A stretch of 64,000 nt of DNA, from positions 124,001 through 188,000 of the forward strand of contig CAJTMC010000001.1 in assembly GCA_910577115.1 (NCBI GenBank), read 5' to 3'. This stretch comes from an uncultured Lachnospiraceae bacterium. Its GTDB lineage: Bacteria; Bacillota; Clostridia; Lachnospirales; Lachnospiraceae. Below the pieces are notes generated by a model that was not told where the DNA came from, ran no database searches, and worked only from the letters and a program-made list of their open reading frames with translations. The translations under genes and the position numbers were made by a program. This document shows positions 24,493 through 33,783 of the stretch, one piece after another. The stretch's first letter is position 1, and every line of letters starts with the position of its first letter.

Positions 24493-25977
24493 TCAAATAT
24501 AATCCACTGGAAACCACATGATTTTTTCCTTTGGAACATCCAGTTTTTGCAAATTATCCATAATCATACCCGCAATTTCCTTATTTGCATGGGCAATCAA
24601 TACCAAATCATACTGTACCTCATTCAAAGCCTCCAATGATGATACCTCTTTTCCCATTTTTTTTAACTTTCGGTAGTCTTTATCTACCCATCCCGCCAAA
24701 TGACAATAATGGCTCTCTTTCAAAAAATGATAGTAATCCGTTCCAACTTTGCCCGCACCATACAAAATAATTTTCTGATTTTTTTGAATATACTCAACCG
24801 GAAAATGATAGTAGTATGGTCTGTCTCTTAACTCCAACCGGCTGTTAAATTCATACGTTGAACCTGTTTCCTCTTCCATTTCCAACATCCCGTCAAAAAA
24901 GGTCTCTATTTGAGCTATATAATTAGGCAGTTTAAAGCGTTCTATTGATATTTCACACTTTTTTTTCACCTCGGCTTTATCCTGTTCCAACCATGATGCA
25001 ATCGCCTCTGCTGCCTGTTCATCTGTTTCAATCACCTTCCCACAGCTTCCGCCATCAGTCAAAGTTTCCGCCCCGCCTATGTAAGAAGATACAAACGGTT
25101 TCCCCAGGGAAACACCTTCCAGTAAAGACATACTGAATCCCTCTGAGTGGGATAATAAGCAGTTCACGTCACACTGCTTCATAATGGGAAACGGATTCTG
25201 ATGATACCCTAAAATGTGTATATATCCCGACATTCCTCTTTGCATTGAAAGCAGTTCTATTTCTTTTGATAATTCACCCTGTCCTAAATAATACAGATGC
25301 ACCTGTTTACCAGTCTTATGCAGTATTTCCAATACATTTACCAGACGGACAGGATCTTTGCGTTCTTCAAGCCTGCCAACAAATAATATATTGGGATGGT
25401 TCAGTACAATGTCTGTCCATTCTTCTGATTTTCGTCTTACTTCATCCACATCTACCCCATTATAAATTTCTACCAGTTTGTCCTCGTGCATAGGGCAAAG
25501 TTCTTTTAAAGACTCTGTTGTCAGGCTGCTAATTGACACAATCTTTTGAGCCTTATTAAACGCCTCATTTTGCATACGCAAATATTTCCATGCCTCCGGT
25601 CTTTTAAGATCATAAATATCGCTATGTATCCACGCAGCACATCTTTTACCTTTGGGAAGTAGAAAACTAGGTATCTGATAATTGAAAGATATATATAGAT
25701 CATAATCCGAAGGAATATATTTAGATATCATTCTGTCAGGATCGTTCAGTAAATAATAGTATTTCTTCCGCGCTTCCGGATCCGTCTCCGAAGTAACCGC
25801 CCCTGAATAATGAATGTTCTCATTAAGCGGCTCTTCTTTAATACCAGCATAATAATATTCCAAAATGCCAATCTCATATTTTTGCGGATTCAGGTGGTTT
25901 ACTATCATGGTCAGTAACGCCTCTGATCCGCCACCATGACTATAAGACCAAATAATAAATAGTATCCTTTTTTTCAT
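24493..25977 (-). CDS. GT4-family glycosyltransferase with C-terminal Rossmann module
   Basis: 494 residues. A GT-B fold with an N-terminal ILFIIWSYSHGGGSEALL donor-side start, ILFVGRLEERKDPV, and the retaining-enzyme motif EGFSMSLLEGVSLGKPFV (Glu-x7-Glu). Residues about 385-490 carry the Rossmann module (KIILYGAGKVGTDYY, LAGWVDKDYRKL, LVLIAHANKE). Finding the same module on both GT-A and GT-B enzymes shows that it moves independently of the catalytic fold. Confidence 0.9.
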   Translation of the reverse strand: MKKRILFIIWSYSHGGGSEALLTMIVNHLNPQKYEIGILEYYYAGIKEEPLNENIHYSGAVTSETDPEARKKYYYLLNDPDRMISKYIPSDYDLYISFNYQIPSFLLPKGKRCAAWIHSDIYDLKRPEAWKYLRMQNEAFNKAQKIVSISSLTTESLKELCPMHEDKLVEIYNGVDVDEVRRKSEEWTDIVLNHPNILFVGRLEERKDPVRLVNVLEILHKTGKQVHLYYLGQGELSKEIELLSMQRGMSGYIHILGYHQNPFPIMKQCDVNCLLSHSEGFSMSLLEGVSLGKPFVSSYIGGAETLTDGGSCGKVIETDEQAAEAIASWLEQDKAEVKKKCEISIERFKLPNYIAQIETFFDGMLEMEEETGSTYEFNSRLELRDRPYYYHFPVEYIQKNQKIILYGAGKVGTDYYHFLKESHYCHLAGWVDKDYRKLKKMGKEVSSLEALNEVQYDLVLIAHANKEIAGMIMDNLQKLDVPKEKIMWFPVDYI

Positions 25978-26011
25978 AAATACAGCTCTCTTATTCTTAA
26001 TTTCCGCTATC

Positions 26012-27763
26012 CTAAATGCACTCTGTTACTGTAACATAATCTCTTATCCTCATCCAAAGTTTTTCTTTCTCATTATTATCATTGAGAAGCTCATCATTAT
26101 GGTTGCAAAGTTTTATCGTACCATCTGCATATACTACCAGCTTGCGTCCATCACTAAATACAAATGCCTCAAAAGCTTTAAGCTCCTGCTGCTTTCCAGT
26201 CTTCTTATAAAGATACTGAAAATCCGGATTATATATTTCAGAACGTTGTACTTTTATAAATTCATTATATTGTTCAACAAAACATTTTCTTTTCAGAAGA
26301 GAACATATGATTTCATTTATTGACATAAGTGTCATTAATTGCGTACTAATTTCCGGCATTACCTCCGGTGCCTTTATTGCTAAAGGAATCTGAACCAAAT
26401 CTTCGTGATAGGAATACTTTGCTTCCCCAATATCATCCAGTGCCATTTCCTTTGGTATCAGAATATTTCCATGGTCTGCATACAGAACCATCCGGCATGG
26501 CAGCAACTTTAAAAAAGGTGATAATACTCTGTCCAAATAGTTCAAAGCATCCATATGCTGCTTCTCATAATCCGTGCGAATCCTGCCACCGTTCCTTTCA
26601 AGATAGTCGAACATAATACTAGTTCCATCCGCTATCAATTCCTCTTCTGTATCTGGATTCGGATAAGAATAATGGCTTTCATATAAAACATGGACATAAA
26701 ACAATCCATTTTCTTCTTTTTCCGCGTCCAAAATAAAGCTCCATATTTTTTCAGCCGCAGTCTGATGTATATGCGTTACTTTTATTTCTTTTGAATCTAT
26801 ATAATTTGTAGAATCCGTATAGAAAAAAATACTCCTGCCTTGTTTCAAGGCTTCCAAAACAAAACTGCAGTTTTCCTCTTTGACAACATTTGACTCATAG
26901 TACTTTGTCCGCAAATCACTATTTTCACTATAAGCAGGTATCAGACTTTCATAAGTAGATGTTGATACCGAATAGGCATTCACAAAAAAGCGCGTACATT
27001 CCATCAGGTATTGTTTTATATTTGGAACACAGTCTCCCAGCACATCCTGTCTGCGCAAGCCATCAATGCAAAGCATAAGCACATTATTCTGAGATATTTT
27101 TGAAATTCCATCCAGTTCTTTTTGATAGATTTTTTCCAAGTCACATTTCAATTGATGATATAAGGAACCGCCCGTTAACACCAATAGTTTCTCCGTATAA
27201 TCAATCGCTGATTGGAAATCTTTCATGCTCACATATTCACTAATAATATTCTGATATAGATTCTCATTATTTCTGTCCTGATTAAGCTTTCTTTTTAACT
27301 GATTGATTTTCTTATATCTGTCATATGGGTGACTGCGCGCAAAATAACTTTTATTTAATAAGAATCCCTCTTTTTCCAATTCTTCATATATATCCAAATA
27401 TGCAATATTGGAATAGTCCTTTTTTATGATGTCCTTAACCTCATCTTTATATTGATATGAAGAAATAATAATACCGTCTATCCCAAAATCTTCAATCTGA
27501 TGTTTTCTTATTATGCGGAACCCACTTTCTTCGGCATTTTCATAATTTTCATCTATGATATATTTTATCCGCTTCATTTCAAACATGAAATCCGTCATGA
27601 GCATGCGGGTATGCCTCCCATAACACCAAATAGCCGGATTATTACATTTAGATATAAATTGTACCAATGAATCCCTGACAATCTGATAAATTTCACCTGC
27701 ATTACATGATTCCAAAAAAGAATATTTGTTTAATAACTGTTCATATTGTTCATCTATTCCCAT
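26012..27763 (-). CDS. Rossmann module fused to alkaline-phosphatase-superfamily domain
   Basis: 583 residues. Residues about 40-150 are a variant Rossmann module (AIWCYGRHTRMLM, IKYIIDENYENAE, GIIISSYQYKDEV), where the usual glycine-rich loop is degenerate. From about residue 225 a sulfatase-type domain follows: NVLMLCIDGLRRQD (metal Asp), AYSVSTSTYESLIP (Thr/Ser nucleophile region), LFYVHVLYESHYSY, and RMVLYADHGNI (Asp-His). No signal peptide or membrane helix is seen, so it is likely cytosolic like the protein at 21623. The substrate may be a phosphodiester or sulfate on a glycan precursor. Confidence 0.78.
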   Translation of the reverse strand: MGIDEQYEQLLNKYSFLESCNAGEIYQIVRDSLVQFISKCNNPAIWCYGRHTRMLMTDFMFEMKRIKYIIDENYENAEESGFRIIRKHQIEDFGIDGIIISSYQYKDEVKDIIKKDYSNIAYLDIYEELEKEGFLLNKSYFARSHPYDRYKKINQLKRKLNQDRNNENLYQNIISEYVSMKDFQSAIDYTEKLLVLTGGSLYHQLKCDLEKIYQKELDGISKISQNNVLMLCIDGLRRQDVLGDCVPNIKQYLMECTRFFVNAYSVSTSTYESLIPAYSENSDLRTKYYESNVVKEENCSFVLEALKQGRSIFFYTDSTNYIDSKEIKVTHIHQTAAEKIWSFILDAEKEENGLFYVHVLYESHYSYPNPDTEEELIADGTSIMFDYLERNGGRIRTDYEKQHMDALNYLDRVLSPFLKLLPCRMVLYADHGNILIPKEMALDDIGEAKYSYHEDLVQIPLAIKAPEVMPEISTQLMTLMSINEIICSLLKRKCFVEQYNEFIKVQRSEIYNPDFQYLYKKTGKQQELKAFEAFVFSDGRKLVVYADGTIKLCNHNDELLNDNNEKEKLWMRIRDYVTVTECI

Positions 27764-27777
27764 ATACTTTCATCCCA

Positions 27778-28962
27778 TCAGTTTATTTCCTCTAATATTG
27801 AACCCGGCTGTTCCCACATTATCATTTTCTCCGGTATTCCCCTTCGTTCCATTAATTCCCTCCTTATCTGTTTTGCCTTATTCTCGTCCTTAATTGCAAG
27901 AAGTAAGACATCATACTGCATTTTTTCTAATTCTGTAACAGGCTGCACCTGTGCATATCCAAACTGATATTGTTGGAATTTCAAATCTACCCATCCCACA
28001 ATCATGCAGGTTGCATATCTGCTTATCTGTGCATAATATCCTTGTCCAACACTGCCTGCCCCATAGATTACAACCTTTTTTCCTTTTATAACGTCTATAT
28101 TTTTCAGATAATAAAATGAGACAGACTCCATACTTTTTCCTATCTTTTTAATTGCTAATAGCATAATTCTTGCAAGATAAGTTTCCAAACATGGGCGTAA
28201 GAATCCATATACGTTATATTCCATAAACAGATTTTTTAGTGCATGATAAAGTTCCGAAATATTAATGACACTGGAAACATAAGCAGAATTCATTAACGAA
28301 CCTTGCCTATTGACATAATGGTACATCGCGGTTTTATGCAAATACATACTTCGCCCTTCCAACATGCACATACTTAAACAGAACATATCCTCACCATATG
28401 ACAATTCTTTAGGAACCCTTGCATAACATTTCTGAATAAACTCCCTTTTAAATAACTTAGACCATATACTGGGAGTTATCTGAAAAGTTCCGCTTTTTCC
28501 AAATATTCCTTCTTCGACAAAGTATAACCTCGAATTTTCCGTTAATTGATATTTTTCCGTTTCGAAATTTCCACATGCCCTACTGCTATTTCCATTCTCG
28601 GTTCTGTATCCCATATGCACAAAATCTACATCATTTTTAAGCATATCCTCCAATAAGACTTCATAAAAGCCTATATCAATATAATCATCTCCATCAACAA
28701 AGCCTACATACTCTCCGGCAGCAGCTTCCAGCCCAGCATTCCTTGCAGATACCAAACCTCCATTCTTCTTATGTATTACCTGAATACGAATATCCTTTTT
28801 TGCATATCTGTCACAGATTTCTCCGGAAGTATCCGTTGAACCATCATCCACCAAAATAATCTGAAGGTTTTTATAGGTCTGTTCCATTATGCTTTCTATG
28901 CATTTCGATATATACTTATCAATATTAAATACCGGAACAATAACGCTGATCAACGAATTCAC
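27778..28962 (-). CDS. GT2 glycosyltransferase with C-terminal Rossmann module
   Basis: 394 residues, GTG start with GGGAGGAG upstream. The GT-A domain begins ISVIVPVFNIDKYISKC, with LVDDGSTDTSG, the GFVDGDDYID metal motif and ELSYGEDMFCL. Residues about 285-390 are the Rossmann module (VVIYGAGSVGQGYY, IVGWVDLKFQQYQ, VLLLAIKDENKA). The GT2 domain is close in style to the enzymes at 20385 and 29004, suggesting local duplication. Confidence 0.9.
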   Translation of the reverse strand: MNSLISVIVPVFNIDKYISKCIESIMEQTYKNLQIILVDDGSTDTSGEICDRYAKKDIRIQVIHKKNGGLVSARNAGLEAAAGEYVGFVDGDDYIDIGFYEVLLEDMLKNDVDFVHMGYRTENGNSSRACGNFETEKYQLTENSRLYFVEEGIFGKSGTFQITPSIWSKLFKREFIQKCYARVPKELSYGEDMFCLSMCMLEGRSMYLHKTAMYHYVNRQGSLMNSAYVSSVINISELYHALKNLFMEYNVYGFLRPCLETYLARIMLLAIKKIGKSMESVSFYYLKNIDVIKGKKVVIYGAGSVGQGYYAQISRYATCMIVGWVDLKFQQYQFGYAQVQPVTELEKMQYDVLLLAIKDENKAKQIRRELMERRGIPEKMIMWEQPGSILEEIN

Positions 28963-29003
28963 TAGCTCCTCCCTAACTATTCAAAAACTAATCTTCAAAT
29001 GAA

Positions 29004-30152
29004 CTAAATACTCCAAATGATTTTTGTTTTATCTACACCCATTGTGATCAAAATTTGTCTTATTTTCTCCGCTACCGCCTGGACTCCTACTGCAATAATT
29101 ACATAATCATATACATCTATATTGTTAATATATTCAACTCCTTTCACATTCAAATTAGTATACAATGCATATTGCTTATCTACCCAGGCAACAATCTCGC
29201 CATAATTGAGGCGTATAAACTGTTCTTGATAGGTCTGTCCTATCACACCGGCTCCATACAGTATGATCTTCTTTCCATACGCAATTTTGTCAAAAGGAAA
29301 CAAATATCGGATATACTCTTTCTTATCTCCATACTTTTTAAGATATGTTTTCACTGACAATTCATAAAAATAATCTAATTGTCTTATAAAACCATATTCC
29401 TCACCTAAAACATTTTTCAGATAATCATAGAGCCTTGACAATTTTTGATAAAAATCTCTATCTGTAAAATATGGTGCCACTTCGCCACCTTTTCTTTTGC
29501 GATGATAATATAAGCTTTCATTAGATATTACAATTGTCCGTGCCTGTAACATAAGCGGGTAAATAACTGCCACGTCATCACCATAACTTATATCTAAATG
29601 TTTTGCCTGAAATAATGCCTGCTCTAATAGTTCTTTTTTCACAATTTTGTTTGCTAATGAAGGATCCAGTCCGCATATTTTTTTTTCATCATCCCATATC
29701 ATAATCGGAAATACCATTTCCTTGATTTTCTGCTCATCATACTTTCCTGCCGGATATATATTATCTGTAATACTCTGTTTCGTTTCATCATAATATCTAA
29801 TAATCCGAAATGAAATAACATCCATTCCCTCATCCATATATTCCTTCATTTTCATATATGCATTGCAGTCAATCCAATCATCGGCATCTACAAAAGTTAA
29901 ATACTTACAGTCTAATTTCTTTACACCGTTATAACGTGCCAACAGCTTACCTTGATTTTTCTGATGGATAACTTGTACTCGGCTGTCCTTTTTTTCATAT
30001 CTATCGCATATGTAACCACTTCCATCCGTTGACCCATCATCAACTAACACTAGTTCTATATTTGTATATACCTGATTTAAAATGCTATTAATGCATTCTT
30101 CTAAATACATCTCAGCATTATATATAGGAACTACAATACCAAGTTCGTTCAT
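29004..30152 (-). CDS. GT2 glycosyltransferase with C-terminal Rossmann module
   Basis: 382 residues. LGIVVPIYNAEMYLEEC, LVDDGSTDGSG and TFVDADDWID define the GT-A domain, with ISYGDDVAVIYPL as the later acidic segment. Residues about 275-380 carry the Rossmann module (KIILYGAGVIGQTYQ, VAWVDKQYALY, YVIIAVGVQAVAEK). AAAAGGGG precedes the ATG. It is the first of two adjacent GT2 genes in transcription order and probably adds consecutive sugars with its neighbour. Confidence 0.9.
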   Translation of the reverse strand: MNELGIVVPIYNAEMYLEECINSILNQVYTNIELVLVDDGSTDGSGYICDRYEKKDSRVQVIHQKNQGKLLARYNGVKKLDCKYLTFVDADDWIDCNAYMKMKEYMDEGMDVISFRIIRYYDETKQSITDNIYPAGKYDEQKIKEMVFPIMIWDDEKKICGLDPSLANKIVKKELLEQALFQAKHLDISYGDDVAVIYPLMLQARTIVISNESLYYHRKRKGGEVAPYFTDRDFYQKLSRLYDYLKNVLGEEYGFIRQLDYFYELSVKTYLKKYGDKKEYIRYLFPFDKIAYGKKIILYGAGVIGQTYQEQFIRLNYGEIVAWVDKQYALYTNLNVKGVEYINNIDVYDYVIIAVGVQAVAEKIRQILITMGVDKTKIIWSI

Positions 30153-30178
30153 AATTATTTACCCCTTTTTATTCCAAA

Positions 30179-31261
30179 TCATTTAGCAATCGCATAAAGA
30201 ACCGTATCATCCCATGCAAATGTATAATGTCCAAAATATAATTGATAGAATGGATTTATTTCTAAAATTTTCAGTGGAATTCTCCATATATCAGATTTCT
30301 TGTGATAAACGCTTACTGCTAATATCGGGCTGCATCTCTTAATCGTTTCTATTCCTCCAGCAATTGCATCCTCCTCATATCCCTCTATATCCATTTTAAT
30401 AAATCCCACATCCTGTGTTCCAATAATATTATCTATTGTATCTATTTCTACCACCGCTTCCCCTGTCTCCGAAAATCTCGCTCCAGCGCCACCTTCTTGA
30501 AAATGCCTCATTGTCTTTTGACATCCTATGCCTTTTTTTATTAATTGAACCTTATCTCCATACATTTTAAAACGGTCTATACAAACTTGATGATTTTTAT
30601 CATCAGGTTCTAGAGCATACACATGGATATCATCCTGATAAAAATAATTGATTGCTTTTATACTATCCTTTCCATCATAGCATCCTAAATCCATAAAAAT
30701 TTTGTTTTTCATATTAATATTTTTTATATACCTAGGTTCAAAATAAATATCATCATATATATTCCTGATGTATTCCTCTAACACGATAATTTTTTCCTTT
30801 GGAACATTTCTATCTTCCACAAGGTACTTCCGTATTAAAGCTTCTTCATATGCAGTGGAAACCAAAATGGTCATCTCCTGTCTATACTCAAAATCTTCTA
30901 GACTATATATAGGATAACCAAAGCAAAATCCATTTCCCTTTTTATCAATAAATCCCTTCCAGTTTAATCGAGGAAACATTTTGATAAGCAATGTCCCCCT
31001 TTTTCCTGCACCATATATACAAATACTCTCTAAACCATTTAACATTTTTTCTATTTTTCTACCAGTTTGTGTATTCGCTACAATTCTACCAATATACTCA
31101 TAGTCTCCCACAAGAGAATACATTAAACGGTTTGCAAATATCTCACGAGAATAATCATCCCCTATTTTAGTATAAATATATCTGATGTCATCCAAATTAA
31201 AAGCATTATATTGTGTATTTCCACTATCACAAGGAAAGCATTCTCTTAGAATCATTTCCAC
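30179..31261 (-). CDS. FkbM-family methyltransferase with N-terminal Rossmann module
   Basis: 360 residues. Residues about 70-180 are the Rossmann module (SICIYGAGKRGTLLI, KGFIDKKGNGFC). Residues about 187-340 match FkbM-type SAM methyltransferases: IFMDLGCYDGKDS (SAM motif I), VYALEPDDKN, and VGFIKMDIEGYEEDAI. These enzymes O-methylate sugars. A GTG at 31261 and an ATG two codons later are both usable with GAGAGGAAA upstream. Confidence 0.85.
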   Translation of the reverse strand: MEMILRECFPCDSGNTQYNAFNLDDIRYIYTKIGDDYSREIFANRLMYSLVGDYEYIGRIVANTQTGRKIEKMLNGLESICIYGAGKRGTLLIKMFPRLNWKGFIDKKGNGFCFGYPIYSLEDFEYRQEMTILVSTAYEEALIRKYLVEDRNVPKEKIIVLEEYIRNIYDDIYFEPRYIKNINMKNKIFMDLGCYDGKDSIKAINYFYQDDIHVYALEPDDKNHQVCIDRFKMYGDKVQLIKKGIGCQKTMRHFQEGGAGARFSETGEAVVEIDTIDNIIGTQDVGFIKMDIEGYEEDAIAGGIETIKRCSPILAVSVYHKKSDIWRIPLKILEINPFYQLYFGHYTFAWDDTVLYAIAK

Positions 31262-31309
31262 TATTTCCTCTCAACTAAGCTTATTTTTATACATTATTTT
31301 TTAATCATT

Positions 31310-32479
31310 TTATGTAGTAAGATTAAGTACGCTTTTATAGCATTCAATATATTCATCTGCAACTCTTTCCATTGTAAAATATTTTGAGTACTCCATAATA
31401 TATTCTTTATCCCAATCTATGCGATACCACTCTTCTATTGCACTTGCAAGACATTCATCAGAGCGTTGCTTGGCAAAACAAACTACTTTTTCATCGTTTA
31501 AATCTTCTGCACACTCAGAATCCGCAAACATAATGACCGGCAATCCATACGCAATCGCCTCTAATGCCGCAATACTAAGCCCCTCTGCATAACTTGGCAT
31601 AATCAATCCATCTGCCACCGAATAATACTTTTTCATTTCTTCGCTGCTGACCGTTCCCGCATAAATCAAGTGATCCTGCAATCCCGCATCCATAATATCC
31701 GCTTGTAATCTACCGTTCATACCATCTTTACCACAAAAAATAACCTTCAGGTTTTCCTGTATACAGGAAGATAGCAATTGAAAGGCTTTAACAATTTGAC
31801 ATTGATTTTTTCTGTAGTTAAGCGTCCCTACACACAATAATACTTTTTCATGGTCTAAATTATATTTTTGTCGTAAGTCACCTGCTTCTCTTATGGCAAG
31901 AAAATTTGTTCCATTTCTAATAACGCATATATTTTCAGGTGAGATAGTCGGAAAATCCACCAAAATTTTTCTTTTCATTCCTGTACTAACCGCTATTACC
32001 TTAATATTCGGTATATTATAAACATTCTTTTGATACTCTATATTAGCACTATAACCTTGAATATCCATTTTAGAGTCAATAAACAAGTGATCTGTATAAA
32101 CATATGGCATCTTTTTCTTACGGCAAACTCCGATACAACGTTGCATTAAAACTCCTATTCCATGAAAGTTTACAATATCAGGTTTAATATGTTCTATTGC
32201 CACTTCAAAAGCCCGCGTCATTTGCCTTAAATGTTTTTCATTATCATCAAAGCCTTTATCATCTATATCTGCAACTGCGTAAGACTTTGTATCAACAATA
32301 TGAATATTTCCTAATTTAGAACCTGATAATTTGCAACACCCTATGAAAAGATAAGATTCCTGTCTCCTGCCAATATACTCGCAGATATTCTTTATCATCA
32401 ATCCTCCGCCAGTATAATTGTGACAAAATTCCTGCATCCTATTATCATAAATCGACCACGCCATTGATAAAATTTTCAT
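31310..32479 (-). CDS. GT4-family glycosyltransferase
   Basis: 389 residues of GT-B type: GGGLMIKNICEYI in the N-terminal domain, VLLCVGTLNYRKNQ at the domain switch, and EGLSIAALEAIAYGLPVI carrying the Glu-x7-Glu motif. No Rossmann module is attached, unlike most glycosyltransferases nearby. The following spacer (32480-32577) is AT rich and holds nothing I can name. Confidence 0.88.
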   Translation of the reverse strand: MKILSMAWSIYDNRMQEFCHNYTGGGLMIKNICEYIGRRQESYLFIGCCKLSGSKLGNIHIVDTKSYAVADIDDKGFDDNEKHLRQMTRAFEVAIEHIKPDIVNFHGIGVLMQRCIGVCRKKKMPYVYTDHLFIDSKMDIQGYSANIEYQKNVYNIPNIKVIAVSTGMKRKILVDFPTISPENICVIRNGTNFLAIREAGDLRQKYNLDHEKVLLCVGTLNYRKNQCQIVKAFQLLSSCIQENLKVIFCGKDGMNGRLQADIMDAGLQDHLIYAGTVSSEEMKKYYSVADGLIMPSYAEGLSIAALEAIAYGLPVIMFADSECAEDLNDEKVVCFAKQRSDECLASAIEEWYRIDWDKEYIMEYSKYFTMERVADEYIECYKSVLNLTT

Positions 32480-32577
32480 TTATTTTGTTCTCTCCGTTTT
32501 CAAAATTATGTCTATCTATAATTAAGCTCACATCCTGTTCGTCCTAATACCTTTAATTAAGTACTTACCTCAATTTA

Positions 32578-33750
32578 TCAATCCACATACTTACCATGTT
32601 GCCAATAAATATATTGTCTTATATACTCGTCAATGCTTAATTGACCATCACTTAATCTCATAAAAAAATGTTTTCCATTATTTCTAACAGTACTATCTTC
32701 CCACTGTAATCCCAGTGCTTTCTTGACACAAGGCCACACAATTTGTTCTCTCCAGCCCAAATCGCTATCCAAAAGCACTGTGTTCCAATCGTCAAGCTCC
32801 ATTTTTTGCCCCAGTTTTCGGCATACCTCAATCATTAAATCATTTGTAGGATGGTCAATGTCATAAAATAACTTTTTTATTTTATAGTTTTCTTCCATAA
32901 AACTGCTTATCTTAATATCCCATCCTTTTTCACGCTCCTTTAGCTTCATAATTTTGTTTTTGTACATATCCAAAATCTTTTCATTTGAATAAGCATCCTC
33001 ATTCAACACAAATTCCTTAATTTGCCTTAATGTATGGAAACTTTCATATGCTTTATCAATCAAAAAATCGGTATTCCACGGTACAATATTTCTATTCTTT
33101 GCCACCGTCTTATTTCTTCCTTCTTTGGAATCCACTGTTATATAATATGGCTCTCCAAAGCCAACAAAGTTTGGTACCGTAATAGACAAGCATGATTTTT
33201 TCAGTCGTGGAACAATGTATTCATCCGATAAATAATACGAATATTTATTTTCTGCCCGAATGTCCTGATGGATATAGACATCACAATTTTCTAAAATGCC
33301 CTCAGGAAATACCCCCCCCCCGCATTGTGCTGAGGTCAATACTTCAGCAGGATACGCATTTGTTTGGGGAACATCAACAATTTCATACCTTTCGTTAAAG
33401 TCCCTGCTATTATATAAATAATTTTGATATACAAGCCTATGACAGTTACAGTTAATGATAACTTTTTTTCTTTTATCGTTTCCACTGATAGCCCTTGTCC
33501 AATAATAGCTATTCAGATTCCTGTTGCGAAGTATTTCCTCTATTGCATAATAAGAATCCACTTCTGCAGCTATAAGAATCATATGATCTGACAAGTCGTC
33601 CGGTGCCGAATCAATATTATATATTGGCATACCATGGAATGTTCCTTTATGATATCCATCAATCACATAATCAATTTCATCTCTCGCCTCAAAACGATAC
33701 ATAAATTTCTCAGCTTCCCATCCAGAACCATATAACACGTACTTTTTCAT
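32578..33750 (-). CDS. Rossmann module fused to WcbI-like polysaccharide biosynthesis domain
   Basis: About 390 residues from ATG 33750 (MKKYVLYGSG) with GGGGGA upstream. Residues 1-100 are the Rossmann module (YVLYGSGWEAEKF, YVIDGYHKG). From about residue 107, INCNCHRLVYQNYL, CDVYIHQDIR and SITVPNFVGFGEPYY resemble the WcbI family, thought to act as acyltransferases in capsule synthesis. The coding strand contains a run of ten G at 33312-33321, encoding Gly-Gly-Gly after Gln-Cys, a potential slippage site. Catalytic assignment is by resemblance only. Confidence 0.72.
   Translation of the reverse strand: MKKYVLYGSGWEAEKFMYRFEARDEIDYVIDGYHKGTFHGMPIYNIDSAPDDLSDHMILIAAEVDSYYAIEEILRNRNLNSYYWTRAISGNDKRKKVIINCNCHRLVYQNYLYNSRDFNERYEIVDVPQTNAYPAEVLTSAQCGGGVFPEGILENCDVYIHQDIRAENKYSYYLSDEYIVPRLKKSCLSITVPNFVGFGEPYYITVDSKEGRNKTVAKNRNIVPWNTDFLIDKAYESFHTLRQIKEFVLNEDAYSNEKILDMYKNKIMKLKEREKGWDIKISSFMEENYKIKKLFYDIDHPTNDLMIEVCRKLGQKMELDDWNTVLLDSDLGWREQIVWPCVKKALGLQWEDSTVRNNGKHFFMRLSDGQLSIDEYIRQYIYWQHGKYVD
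33312..33321 (-). repeat. Ten-base homopolymer G tract inside the WcbI-like gene
   Basis: Ten consecutive C on the given strand (G on the coding strand) lie in frame within the WcbI-like gene. The tract is intact and in frame in this sequence. Gain or loss of one base would truncate the protein. Confidence 0.9.
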
Positions 33751-33783
33751 TTTTTGTCCCCCAATGCTTTTCTCCACGGCAGA

